54,066 nucleotides of DNA from Actinomycetota bacterium (GTDB lineage Bacteria; Actinomycetota; UBA4738), in assembly GCA_005888465.1 (NCBI GenBank), contig VAYJ01000056.1, forward strand, positions 1 through 54,066, written 5' to 3'. Positions 34,700-43,315 of the stretch are shown piece by piece. The translations under genes and the position numbers were made by a program. Numbering within the stretch: the first letter of the stretch is position 1; every line of letters begins with the position of its first letter. A model generated the notes under the pieces. It was given only the letters and a program-made list of their open reading frames with translations, had not been told where the DNA came from and did not search any database.

Positions 34700-35797
34700 A
34701 TGCCTGATTCGCGAGTGGAGGAGGTTCGACTTACCCGGTTCAGCCACGGCGCTGGGTGCGCGTGCAAGCTCGCCGCCGGCGACCTGACCGAGGTGCTCGC
34801 GCGGCTCGCGCCGCCCTCCTATCCATCCGAGGTGCTCGTCTCTCCCGAGACCGGCGACGACGCCGCGGTCTATCTGCTGCCGGGCGGAGACGCCATCGTG
34901 CAGACGGTGGACTTCTTCACCCCGATCGTCGACGACCCATTCGACTGGGGGCGGATCGCGGCGACGAACGCCCTCTCCGACGTGTACGCGATGGGGGGAC
35001 GGCCGATCACGGCGCTGAACCTGGTGGCCTGGCCGATCGCCGAGCTGCCGGTCGACGTGTTGGCCCTCGTGCTCGAGGGGGGCGCGGCCGTCGCCGCCGA
35101 GGCCGGCGTCGCGATCGTCGGCGGGCATTCGATCCATGACCCCGAGCCGAAGTACGGCATGGCGGTGACGGGGCTCGTGGACGCCGGCCGGATCGTGCGC
35201 AACTCGACGATGCGGTCCGGGGACCGGTTGTTCCTGACCAAGCCCCTCGGGCTCGGTATCACTTCGACCGCGGTGAAGGCCGGACGGGCGAGCGCCGAGC
35301 AGATCGCCGCAGCCGTCGAAGTGATGACGACGCTCAACCGGGCGGCCGCGGAGGCGATGACGGAGGTCGGGGTCTCCGGCGCGACCGACGTCACCGGCTT
35401 CGGGCTCATCGGGCACCTGCACATCGCGGTCAAGGCCGCCGGCGTCGCGGCCACGATCGACGCATCGGCGGTGCCGTTCCTCGCGGGGACGGCGGAGCTC
35501 GCGTCGGCGGGCATGATCCCGGGCGGGACCAGTTCCAACCACGCGTTCGTCGACCCGCACACCGACTGGGGCGACCTGTCAGAGCTCGAGCAGATGATGC
35601 TCGCGGACGCGCAGACCTCGGGCGGCATGCTCATCGCCGTACCGCGGGAGCGGGTGGCCGCCCTTCGGGCGGCGCTCGGTGCGCGGGGCGTCCCCGCGTC
35701 GGAGGTCGGGGGGATCGAAACCGGCCCTGCCGGACGGATCGGCATCCGCGGGCGCCTGGGCCGGAATACCCCCGATGGCCAAGGGCGTTCCCGGTGA
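34700..35797 (+). CDS. selD: Selenide, water dikinase
   Basis: A 365-residue enzyme that makes selenophosphate from selenide and ATP, the selenium donor for selenocysteine or 2-selenouridine. RLTRFSHGAGCACKL matches the Escherichia coli active-site stretch, with Cys (not selenocysteine) in the catalytic position and Lys following. ATP/metal motifs: ETGDDAAVY, NALSDVYAMGGRPITALN, VGGHSIHDPEPKYGMAVTG and GATDVTGFGLIGHL. No selA, selB, selC or ybbB is in the window, so the downstream use of selenophosphate is unseen. The stop overlaps the JAMM gene start (GTGA), tying it to the sulfur-carrier operon. Confidence 0.95.
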   Translation: MPDSRVEEVRLTRFSHGAGCACKLAAGDLTEVLARLAPPSYPSEVLVSPETGDDAAVYLLPGGDAIVQTVDFFTPIVDDPFDWGRIAATNALSDVYAMGGRPITALNLVAWPIAELPVDVLALVLEGGAAVAAEAGVAIVGGHSIHDPEPKYGMAVTGLVDAGRIVRNSTMRSGDRLFLTKPLGLGITSTAVKAGRASAEQIAAAVEVMTTLNRAAAEAMTEVGVSGATDVTGFGLIGHLHIAVKAAGVAATIDASAVPFLAGTAELASAGMIPGGTSSNHAFVDPHTDWGDLSELEQMMLADAQTSGGMLIAVPRERVAALRAALGARGVPASEVGGIETGPAGRIGIRGRLGRNTPDGQGRSR

Positions 35798-36216
35798 CTG
35801 GGGCCATGGACACCGACCCAATCGAGATTCCGAGCGACATCCGGGACGCGATCGTTCGCCACGCGATCGCCGGGCTCCCGAACGAGGCCTGCGGGGTGCT
35901 CGCGGGCTCCGACGGCCAGATCGTCCACTTCTTCCCCATGACGAACGCCGACGAGAGCCCGCTCACGTACCGGCTTGAGGCGACCGAACAGCTCCGCGTC
36001 TGGAACGAGATCGACGACAAAGGGTGGGAGGTCCGCGGGATCGTCCACTCCCACACCCACACCGAGGCATATCCCTCCGAAACGGATGTCCGCCAGGCGT
36101 TCCTGCCGGACGCGTGGTATGTCCTGGTCTCCCTCCTGGACCGAGAGCGGCCGGCGATTCGCGGCTTCAGCATCCGTGACGGCGACGTCCTGGAACGCGA
36201 GGTGGTGATCCGATGA
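35794..36216 (+). CDS. JAMM/MPN+ metallopeptidase (Mec-like)
   Basis: A 140-residue zinc peptidase. The JAMM motif is complete: Glu in LPNEACGVL and HSHTHTEAYPSETD (H-x-H-x10-D) near residue 85. Mycobacterial Mec removes cysteine from the C-terminus of the carrier CysO after CysM has loaded it, completing an alternative cysteine synthesis route. Here the gene is followed immediately by the E1-like gene and the CysO-like carrier, so the same role is expected. The GTG at 35794 overlaps selD; an ATG at 35806 is possible. Confidence 0.92.
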   Translation: MTGAMDTDPIEIPSDIRDAIVRHAIAGLPNEACGVLAGSDGQIVHFFPMTNADESPLTYRLEATEQLRVWNEIDDKGWEVRGIVHSHTHTEAYPSETDVRQAFLPDAWYVLVSLLDRERPAIRGFSIRDGDVLEREVVIR

Positions 36217-37082
36217 GCGACCTGCCCGAGTTCACCGAAGAACAGGTCCTGCGGTACTCGCGGCACATCATCCTGCCGAAGATCGGGGCGGTCGGGCAGC
36301 GCAAGCTGCTCGACGCGAAGGTCCTCTGCGTCGGGGCTGGCGGGCTCGGCTCGCCGCTCGCGATGTACCTGGCAGCGGCCGGCGTCGGCACGCTCGGGAT
36401 CCTCGACTTCGACAGGGTCGACCTCACGAACCTGCAGCGCCAGCTCCTGCACGACACGGACGACGTCGGCCGTCCGAAGGTCGCCTCAGCGGCCGAGCGC
36501 CTGCGCGGGATCAACCCGGGGATCGACGTGGTCACCCACGACACGGTGCTCACCTCGGACAACGCGTTCGAGATCCTCGGGCGCTACGACATCGTGGTCG
36601 ACGGCACCGACAACTTCCCCGTTCGGTATCTGGTGAACGATGCGACGCAGCTCCTGGGCAAGCCGCTCGTGTACGGCTCGATCTATCAGTTCGACGGGCA
36701 GGCCTCGGTGTTCCTGCCGGGCCCGGGCACGCCCTGCTACCGGTGCCTGTTCCCCGAGCCCCCACCGCCCGGCACGGTGCCTTCGTGCGCGGAGGGTGGA
36801 GTGTTCGGCGTTTTGCCCGGCATCGTCGGATCGATCCAGGCCGTCGAGACGATCAAGCTCATCACGGGGATCGGCGAGCCGCTCGTGGGGCGCATCCTGC
36901 TCTTCGACGCCCTCGCGATGGAGTTCACGTCGGTGAAGCTCCGCTGGAACCCGAGCTGCCCGGTGTGCGGCGAGCACCCGACGGTGACCGAGCTCATCGA
37001 CTACGACCAGTTCTGCGGTCTCCCTGCCGGGGCGACCCCGGCCGAGGCCGAGCACGGCGTGCGCACGAGCGTCGAGGCCTGA
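36213..37082 (+). CDS. MoeB/ThiF/MoeZ-type E1 adenylyltransferase
   Basis: A 289-residue enzyme that adenylates the C-terminal glycine of ubiquitin-like sulfur carriers. The Rossmann motif VGAGGLGSPLAMYLAAAG, the adenylation Arg/Asp region DFDRVDLTNLQRQLLH and VDGTDNFPVRYLVNDA are intact; zinc ligands are in CYRCLFPEPP and CPVCGEHP. The rhodanese domain of full MoeZ is absent, so sulfur must come from a separate protein. It overlaps mec by 4 nt and is 1 nt from the carrier gene. Confidence 0.94.
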   Translation: MSDLPEFTEEQVLRYSRHIILPKIGAVGQRKLLDAKVLCVGAGGLGSPLAMYLAAAGVGTLGILDFDRVDLTNLQRQLLHDTDDVGRPKVASAAERLRGINPGIDVVTHDTVLTSDNAFEILGRYDIVVDGTDNFPVRYLVNDATQLLGKPLVYGSIYQFDGQASVFLPGPGTPCYRCLFPEPPPPGTVPSCAEGGVFGVLPGIVGSIQAVETIKLITGIGEPLVGRILLFDALAMEFTSVKLRWNPSCPVCGEHPTVTELIDYDQFCGLPAGATPAEAEHGVRTSVEA

Positions 37083-37083
37083 G

Positions 37084-37377
37084 GTGCCGATCACCGTCAG
37101 GGTCCCGACGATCTTCCGCGCCGAGGTGGGCGGCAGTCCGACGGTCGAGGGCAGCGGGGCCACGGTCCGATCGCTCCTGGACGACCTCGACCACCGCTAC
37201 CCCGGAATCAGGGGCCGCATCGTGGACAGTGAGGGCGGCCTGCACCGCTTCGTGAACCTCTACGTGAACGACGAGGACGTGCGTTACCTGTCCTCATTGG
37301 ACACGGAGGTCGCGGACGGCGACACCGTCTCGATCCTGCCGGCGGTCGCCGGCGGTCAGGGCGTGAAGACGCGGTAG
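37084..37377 (+). CDS. CysO/MoaD/ThiS-like sulfur carrier protein
   Basis: A 97-residue beta-grasp protein: PITVRVPTIFRAEVGG, GATVRSLLDDLDHRYPGI, FVNLYVNDEDVRYL and DGDTVSILPAVAGG, very similar in pattern to mycobacterial CysO. CysO ends in the exposed diglycine, but here six residues (QGVKTR) follow it before the stop. Either the carrier needs trimming, for which the JAMM peptidase two genes upstream is available, or a T-to-C change turned a TAG into CAG. The 3' end overlaps the convergent serine hydrolase by 22 nt. The matching synthase CysM lies 7.7 kb downstream. Confidence 0.9.
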   Translation: MPITVRVPTIFRAEVGGSPTVEGSGATVRSLLDDLDHRYPGIRGRIVDSEGGLHRFVNLYVNDEDVRYLSSLDTEVADGDTVSILPAVAGGQGVKTR

Positions 37378-38975
37378 TACTCGGCGCCCGAGAGGATCGC
37401 TCGGAGCGCCTGCCCCTCGAGCACGGTATCGAACGCGAGCCACTCAGGTGAGCGTTCGTCCTCCTCCACCCGGAAGCGGGCCTCGCCCGTCGCAGTGAGC
37501 GCCTCCTCGCGGCCCCACGGGTAGACGAGCACCAGCTGGTCGCCGCGGAGCACCACGCGGAAGTTCGAGAGCCACGGGTTGTAGGAGCGGTAGTGGCCGG
37601 GGAACGCCGCCCACGCGGGAGGGATGGGGCCGAGCGGCGGGCCCGCGCCGTCCCGCCGGTAGACGATCGCGCCCCGGTCGAGCTGCGACAGGTCGCCGTC
37701 CACCCGACGGAACGTGAGGTCGAAGAGCGAGAAGGCCGGGAGCCAAGCGTGGAACCGGTCCGGACCGCGGCGCTCGAGGGGGACGCTCAGCTCACCGTGC
37801 TTCAGCACCAGGCGGCTCCCCTCGGCTGCGAGCACCAGCGGCGGTGCCGCCGGGCTCGACCACGTGCCCTGGTACTCGGTCGGGTCCTCCACGACCTCGG
37901 GGTCCTCCGGCGGGGGCACGGGCGGGAGGGCGTCTCCTCGGGCCGACGCGGACAGCAGCTGCAGGGCGAACGCGACGACGTCGTAGGTGTAGTCCTCGTA
38001 GTCGGGGGCATTGACGAGTACGACCGCGCCGAAGCCGTCGGTCAGGTCCGCCATGATGGCCGACGCGTACCCGACCATGCTGCCGCCGTGGCGCAGGTAA
38101 CGGTGCCCGCCCTCCTCCGAGGTCGCCATCCCATACGCATAGGACCAGCCCGAATCCACCACCTCGCCCTGGTCGGCCACAGGCAGGACCATGCGCTCGA
38201 AGCTCTTCTCCGAGAGGAGCCCCGCACCCTTGTTCAGCAGAGTTCGCACGAAGATCGCCATGTCCCCAGCCGTCGAGGCCACGCTCCCGTCGGCCGTCCC
38301 GGTCTCGAGCCAGGTCGCCGGCACGAGCGAGCCGGGCCGGTCGCGCGGCCGGTCGTCGAACAAGGGCTCGTATCCCACGGCAAGGAACCGGCGGATCTCG
38401 TTCGTGATCGCCGGCACCGAGGCGCGCATCTCGAGCGGCACCAGGATCCTCGCGTGGATGATCTCGCGGTACGTCCGCCCGAGCACCGCCTCGAGCACGT
38501 GCCCGATCACGCGGTACCCAACGTTCGAATAGTGGAAGTGCTCGCCCGGCGGTGCGCTCGCGTCGGTGTCGCGCAGTGCCCACACGTCGTAGCGCGAATC
38601 CGAGGTGATGTCCGCGCCCGTGATGATGCCGGCCGTGTGGCTGAGCAGGTGGTGCAGCGTGATCGGCGCGAACTCGGAGCGCACGTGGAACCACGGGAGG
38701 TAGTCCGTGACCGGCGCGTGGAGGTCGACGTGGCCCTCCTGCGCCGCCTGCATGACGGCGATCGCCGTGAAGCACTTGCCGATCGAGCCGATCTCGAAGA
38801 GCGTCTCGGGACGCACGGCGATCCGAGCCGCCACGTCCGCGTACCCGTAGGACGACACGCGCACGAGCCCGTTCCGGTCCGTGAGCGCGAGCGCCAGCCC
38901 GGGCGTGCCGGCGCGCTCCATGCACTGGGCGACGAACCGGTCCAGCCGCTCGAACGGCTCTCCCGGATCCTTCAT
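37356..38975 (-). CDS. Beta-lactamase-like serine hydrolase
   Basis: A 539-residue protein of the class C beta-lactamase/DD-peptidase superfamily. Catalytic landmarks: SIGK (Ser-x-x-Lys) near residue 64, YSN near 150, and HGG near 295 within RYLRHGGSMVGYAS. LLSHTAGI is the usual helper segment. There is no signal peptide, so it is probably cytosolic and acts on esters, amides or D-amino peptides rather than on antibiotics. The C-terminal 170 residues form an added beta-rich domain (YQGTWSSPAAPPLVL, FPGHYRSYNPWLSNFRVVL) resembling lipocalin-like tails of this group. Confidence 0.9.
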   Translation of the reverse strand: MKDPGEPFERLDRFVAQCMERAGTPGLALALTDRNGLVRVSSYGYADVAARIAVRPETLFEIGSIGKCFTAIAVMQAAQEGHVDLHAPVTDYLPWFHVRSEFAPITLHHLLSHTAGIITGADITSDSRYDVWALRDTDASAPPGEHFHYSNVGYRVIGHVLEAVLGRTYREIIHARILVPLEMRASVPAITNEIRRFLAVGYEPLFDDRPRDRPGSLVPATWLETGTADGSVASTAGDMAIFVRTLLNKGAGLLSEKSFERMVLPVADQGEVVDSGWSYAYGMATSEEGGHRYLRHGGSMVGYASAIMADLTDGFGAVVLVNAPDYEDYTYDVVAFALQLLSASARGDALPPVPPPEDPEVVEDPTEYQGTWSSPAAPPLVLAAEGSRLVLKHGELSVPLERRGPDRFHAWLPAFSLFDLTFRRVDGDLSQLDRGAIVYRRDGAGPPLGPIPPAWAAFPGHYRSYNPWLSNFRVVLRGDQLVLVYPWGREEALTATGEARFRVEEDERSPEWLAFDTVLEGQALRAILSGAEYYRVFTP

Positions 38976-39077
38976 TGGATACTCATCGGCTCGCCGGACA
39001 CACTACCCGAGGTTCCCTTCGATCCCCGGCAGATGTAGGGTTTCCGCGCTGTTCCCCGACCAGCGAAGGAGGGAGCC

Positions 39078-40313
39078 GTGAGCTCTGCGTTCGAGGCCGT
39101 GACCGGTTCGTTCGAAGCTGCAGCGGAGCGCCTCAACCTGGAGCTGTCGCTCCGCGAGGCCATGGCCACGCCAACTCGGGAAGTGACGGTCCAGGTCCGG
39201 GTCCCGATGGACGGCGGCGGGTTCAAGGTCTACAAGGGGTACCGCGTCCAATACAACAACGCGCGCGGGCCCTACAAGGGCGGGCTCCGGTTCCATCCGA
39301 ACGTCTCCCTCGACGAGATCCGCTGCTTCGCCGCCCTCATGACGTGGAAGACCGCCCTCATGAACATCCCGTTCGGCGGCGGCAAGGGCGGCGTGCAGGT
39401 CGACCCGAAGCTCTTGTCCGAGGCCGAGCTCGAGCGGCTCTCTCGTTCGTTCATGCGTGCGATCGCGGAGGTCATCGGGCCGACCGTCGACGTGCCCGCC
39501 CCCGACGTGAACACGACGCCCCAGATCATGGGGTGGATGGCCGACGAGTATGCGCGGCGCTACGGTCCGAACCCCGCAGTCATCACCGGCAAGCCCATCG
39601 CGTTCGGCGGTTCCCTGGGCCGCGACTCGGCGACCGGACGCGGGGCCCTCTTCTGCGTGGACCATCTGGTCCGAGCCCGCGGACTGAAGCGCAACGAGCA
39701 GACGCTCGCGATCGACGGGTACGGCAACGCGGGGTCGTGGCTCGCGATCCTCGCCCACGACATCGGCTACACGATCGTCGCCCTCTCCGACAGCAAGGGC
39801 GCGATCCACAACCCGAAGGGCCTGCATCCCGAGAAGGTCCTCGCGCACAAGCACGAGACGGGGAGCGTCGTCGGCTTCGAGGGCGCCGACACCATCTCGG
39901 GCGACGACATCTTCGGCGTCGACTGCACCGTGTTCGTGCCCGCCGCGCTCGACGAGAGCATCAAGGAGGACCGCGCGAAGCAGATCACGGCGAAGATCAT
40001 CCTCGAGGAGGCGAACTACCCGGTCACGACCGAGGCGGACGCGATCCTCGCCGACCGCGGTGTGACGATCCTGCCCGACATCCTGGCCTCCGGGGGCGGG
40101 GTGGCGGTCTCCTATCTCGAATGGGTACAGGACCTCCAGCGCGAGGCGTGGACCGAGGAGCGCGTGAACGCGCGGCTCGAGGACATCATGGAGGCCGCGA
40201 CCGCCGGCGTGCTCGCGCGCGCCGACAAGGAGAAGGCCACCCTCAGGGAAGCCGCGTACCTGATCGGCGTCGAGCGCGTCGCCGAGGCCGAGGTGGCCCG
40301 GGGATACCGCTAG
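39078..40313 (+). CDS. Glu/Leu/Phe/Val dehydrogenase family enzyme (glutamate dehydrogenase-like)
   Basis: A 411-residue amino-acid dehydrogenase. RGPYKGGLRFHPNVSLDE and AALMTWKTALMNIPFGGGKGG give the substrate-binding and catalytic lysines, DVPAPDVNTTPQIMGWM the catalytic Asp; LAIDGYGNAGSWLA is the dinucleotide-binding loop. The closing stretch ILASGGGVAVSYLEWVQ is typical of glutamate dehydrogenases. GGAGGGAGCC precedes the GTG start. It probably interconverts glutamate and 2-oxoglutarate, but the family is broad. It is divergent from the serine hydrolase and convergent with the GcvT-like gene. Confidence 0.92.
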   Translation: MSSAFEAVTGSFEAAAERLNLELSLREAMATPTREVTVQVRVPMDGGGFKVYKGYRVQYNNARGPYKGGLRFHPNVSLDEIRCFAALMTWKTALMNIPFGGGKGGVQVDPKLLSEAELERLSRSFMRAIAEVIGPTVDVPAPDVNTTPQIMGWMADEYARRYGPNPAVITGKPIAFGGSLGRDSATGRGALFCVDHLVRARGLKRNEQTLAIDGYGNAGSWLAILAHDIGYTIVALSDSKGAIHNPKGLHPEKVLAHKHETGSVVGFEGADTISGDDIFGVDCTVFVPAALDESIKEDRAKQITAKIILEEANYPVTTEADAILADRGVTILPDILASGGGVAVSYLEWVQDLQREAWTEERVNARLEDIMEAATAGVLARADKEKATLREAAYLIGVERVAEAEVARGYR

Positions 40314-40479
40314 ACGAATCCGAGTTGACGATTCGCAGCGACGGCCGCACTGCGCTACATTTCCAGCGCAGGGGCCGGAAGGCGGTACCCACGCCCGGTC
40401 GGTCGCGGGAGACCGTTCGTCCTCGCAAGAGGACACGAATCGGGACGCATGGTCGCCGCCTTTCGACCCCCGCGTCGTC
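40314..40479 (+). other. Short intergenic gap
   Basis: A 166-nt space between convergent genes. The only structure seen is a weak inverted repeat (CGAATC at 40315-40320 with GATTCG about 10 nt later), perhaps a minor terminator. No gene is supported. Confidence 0.4.
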
Positions 40480-41682
40480 TCAGCCGGCGGTCGCCGTCTT
40501 TCTCGGTGGCTTGAAGAACGGAAGGTCGACAACCGTCGCCTTCGCTCGGCCGCGGCGCGCCTCCACCGTCCACTCGATCGAGAGCTCGGTTCCCGTGTCG
40601 GCGTGCGTGACTGACATCGACGCGAGCGCGATCGCCTTCTTCAGCGTCGGACTCCACGTGGTGCTGGTTACTCGGCCGACCTGCCTACGTCCGAGAAAGA
40701 GCGGCACGTGCGAACGTGACGTGGTCGCCTGCATGACGGGTGGGAGGTCCTGGGCGGCATACAGCTTCTCCAGGCCATCCCATTCGATGTCGAGACCGAC
40801 CAGTCGTCGTGGGGGGCCGCCGTGTCGCTGTTCCTCTTGAAGGGCGGCCTTCCCGACGTAGTCGTCCTTGTCGAACGTGACGAGCTTGCCGAGGATGCCG
40901 AGCTCGAACGGCGAGTAGGACTGCTCGGGGATGAGCGCGTGGCGGGAGCTCGTGTAGTCGACCTCGAGGAGGATCAGGCCGGCCTCGACGCGCGCGATGT
41001 CGAGCGCGAGCATGCCCGCGGGCATGATGCCGAACGGCGCGCCGGCATCCATCACGGCGTCCCAGAGCTCGACCGCTCTGGCGGTGTCGACCCAGAGCTC
41101 GTAGCCAAGGTCGCCGGTGTAGCCGGTGCGCGTGACGTCGATGGGGATGGTTCGTACGCTCGATGGTCTGCGACGGAAGTAGCGCAGGTCGCCGAAGGGT
41201 TCGTTTGTGAGCGACTCAAGCACACCGCGTGAGAGCGGGCCCTGCAGCGCGAGCGCGGCGAGCGACTCGGTGACCTCGGCGATCGTGACGTCCAGGCCGG
41301 TGGCGTTCATGCGAAGCCAGCGAAGCGACGGGTCGGCGGCCGTCCATCGATAGGTGCTCTCGTCCAGGCGCGTGATCGTGCCGTCGTCCATGACCTTGCC
41401 GTGCTCGTCGCACCAACACGCGTACCAGACCTGGTTCGGCTGGAGCTTCGTCGCGTCGCGGACGATCACGCGGTCGACGAAGCGGAGCGCGTCGGGTCCG
41501 GTGACCTCGTACTTGTAGAGCGGCGAGACGTCGATGAGCGCGGCGGCCTCGCGGATCGCGTTGTACTCGATGTCGGGCGCGTCGGCGTAGGCACTCGCGG
41601 CGAAGTAGCCGCTCCATTCGCGCCACTGCATCTTTCGGTTGAGCGCGGCCGTTCGCGGATGGAAGGCGGTCCCGATGCTCAC
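40480..41682 (-). CDS. GcvT-family aminomethyltransferase-like protein
   Basis: A 400-residue folate-binding protein of the GcvT/DmdA/sarcosine-dehydrogenase-tail family. Segments include EYNAIREAAALIDVSPLYKY, VTGPDALRFVDRVIVRD, MDDGTITRL, LALQGPLSRGVLE, TRTGYTGDLGYELWV and ALDIARVEAGL, with the C-terminal barrel LGRRQVGRVTSTTWSP. It would move a one-carbon or methyl group from a donor to tetrahydrofolate. The glycine-cleavage partners gcvH and gcvP are absent here, so a glycine system role is less likely than demethylation of another amine or sulfonium compound. It diverges from the two oxidoreductase genes. Confidence 0.88.
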   Translation of the reverse strand: MSIGTAFHPRTAALNRKMQWREWSGYFAASAYADAPDIEYNAIREAAALIDVSPLYKYEVTGPDALRFVDRVIVRDATKLQPNQVWYACWCDEHGKVMDDGTITRLDESTYRWTAADPSLRWLRMNATGLDVTIAEVTESLAALALQGPLSRGVLESLTNEPFGDLRYFRRRPSSVRTIPIDVTRTGYTGDLGYELWVDTARAVELWDAVMDAGAPFGIMPAGMLALDIARVEAGLILLEVDYTSSRHALIPEQSYSPFELGILGKLVTFDKDDYVGKAALQEEQRHGGPPRRLVGLDIEWDGLEKLYAAQDLPPVMQATTSRSHVPLFLGRRQVGRVTSTTWSPTLKKAIALASMSVTHADTGTELSIEWTVEARRGRAKATVVDLPFFKPPRKTATAG

Positions 41683-41719
41683 GGCGGTGGATTCTGACAG
41701 ACCGTTAGGATGGGCGCCC

Positions 41720-43315
41720 GTGCCGCAGCGCTACGACGCGATCGTCATCGGAGGGGGACACAACGGCCTGGTGTGCGCCGCGTATCTGGCGCGCGATGGG
41801 CTGAAAACGCTCGTCGTGGAGCGGCGGCACGTGCTGGGCGGGGCCGCCGTCACTGAAGAGGTCTTCCCGGGCTTTCGGTTCTCTGTGGCGTCCTACGTGG
41901 TGAGCCTGCTCCGGCCGGAGGTGATCCGGGAGCTGGAGCTGCCGCGGCACGGGCTGGAGATCCTGCCGCTCGACGGGACGTTCACGCCGCTGGACGACGA
42001 CTACCTCTGGAGGGTGAACGACCACGGGCGCACCGTGCGCGAGCTTCGGCGGTGGTCGGCGACGGACGCGGAGGCGTACGAGGAATACGGCCTGCTGATG
42101 GTCGAGATGGCGCGGTTCATCAAGCCGATCCTCTCGATCGTCCCGCCCGACCCGGCGCGGAGCGACCCGCGCGAGTGGCTGCCGCTGGTGGGACTGGCGC
42201 GTCGCTTTCGGAAGCTCCCGGAGCAGCAGCAGGCCGTGTTCGTCCAGCTGATGACCATGAGCGCGGCCGACTTCCTGGACCAGTGGTTCGAGACCGACCC
42301 GCTGAAGGCGACGATGGCGGCCTCGGGGATCATCGGCACCTTCCAGGGCGTCCGATCACCGGGGACCGCGTATGTGCTGCTGCACCACTACATGGGCGAG
42401 ATCGACGGCGCGTTCCGCGCGTGGGGGATCCCGCGTGGCGGCACCGGCGGGGTGAGCGAGGCGATCGCGTCCGCCGCGCGCGCGCATGGCGCCGAGATCC
42501 GAACCGAAGCGAGCGTCGTCCACGTGGTGGTGCGGAACGGGCGAGCGAAGGGCGTGGTGCTCGAGTCGGGCGAGGAGCTCGAGGCCGGCGTCCTGCTCTC
42601 GAGCGCCGACGCGCGGCGGACGTTCCTCGACCTCGTGGACCCCGGTGCGCTGGACGAGTCGTTCCTGGCCGAGGTCCGTCGCTACAAGTTCCGGGGGTCG
42701 TCGGGGAAGGTGAACCTGGCGCTCGACGGGCTGCCGGACTTCACATGTCTGCCGGGTCCGGGCCCGCACCTCCGCGGCGCGGTCAGCTTCAGCCCGTCGG
42801 TCGAGCACATGGAGCGCGCGTACGACGACACGAAGTACGGGCGGTTCTCGCGCCGGCCGTACATCGACACGATCATCCCGACGCTCGTCGACCCGTCGAT
42901 GGCGCCCCCGGGCAAGCACGTCATGAGCTGCTTCGTCCAATACGCGCCGTATCACCTGGCCGACGGCGCCGTGTGGGACGACGAGATGCGCGACGCCTTC
43001 GGCGACGCCGTGATCGACACGATCGCGGAACGGGCGCCGAACATCCGCGACATCATCCTGCACCGCCAGGTCCTCACCCCGCTCGATCTGGAGACGACCT
43101 TCGGCCTGTCCGAGGGGAACATCTTCCAGGGCGAGCTGTCGCTCGAGCAGCTGTTCTTCAATCGCCCTGTGCCCGGGTGGGCGCGCTACCGCACGCCGAT
43201 CAAGGGCCTGTGGATGTGCGGGGCGGCCACGCATCCGGGCGGCGGCATCATGGGCGCGTCGGGCCGAATCGCCGCGCTCGAGGTCTTGAAGGAGCGGCGG
43301 CGGAGGGCCGCGTGA
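41720..43315 (+). CDS. FAD-dependent oxidoreductase, PYROXD2/phytoene desaturase-like
   Basis: A 531-residue flavoprotein. N-terminal FAD motif YDAIVIGGGHNGLVCAAYLA, then VVERRHVLGGAAVTEEVFPG, and a C-terminal FAD-closing segment GLWMCGAATHPGGGIMGASG. The HGLEILPLDGTFTPLDDDYL region matches PYROXD2-type rather than carotenoid enzymes. Its substrate is unknown. TAGGAT ends 8 nt before the GTG at 41720, so it may be leaderless. It overlaps the second, related oxidoreductase by 4 nt, so the two may form a heteromer or arose by duplication. Confidence 0.92.
   Translation: MPQRYDAIVIGGGHNGLVCAAYLARDGLKTLVVERRHVLGGAAVTEEVFPGFRFSVASYVVSLLRPEVIRELELPRHGLEILPLDGTFTPLDDDYLWRVNDHGRTVRELRRWSATDAEAYEEYGLLMVEMARFIKPILSIVPPDPARSDPREWLPLVGLARRFRKLPEQQQAVFVQLMTMSAADFLDQWFETDPLKATMAASGIIGTFQGVRSPGTAYVLLHHYMGEIDGAFRAWGIPRGGTGGVSEAIASAARAHGAEIRTEASVVHVVVRNGRAKGVVLESGEELEAGVLLSSADARRTFLDLVDPGALDESFLAEVRRYKFRGSSGKVNLALDGLPDFTCLPGPGPHLRGAVSFSPSVEHMERAYDDTKYGRFSRRPYIDTIIPTLVDPSMAPPGKHVMSCFVQYAPYHLADGAVWDDEMRDAFGDAVIDTIAERAPNIRDIILHRQVLTPLDLETTFGLSEGNIFQGELSLEQLFFNRPVPGWARYRTPIKGLWMCGAATHPGGGIMGASGRIAALEVLKERRRRAA

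Noticed and set aside
34700..34790. Selenocysteine in SelD
   Set aside because: The active-site position is encoded by a normal Cys codon (TGC), with no in-frame TGA.
37356..38975. Antibiotic-resistance beta-lactamase
   Set aside because: The fold and motifs are present but there is no export signal and the added C-terminal domain is typical of serine esterase/peptidase homologues.
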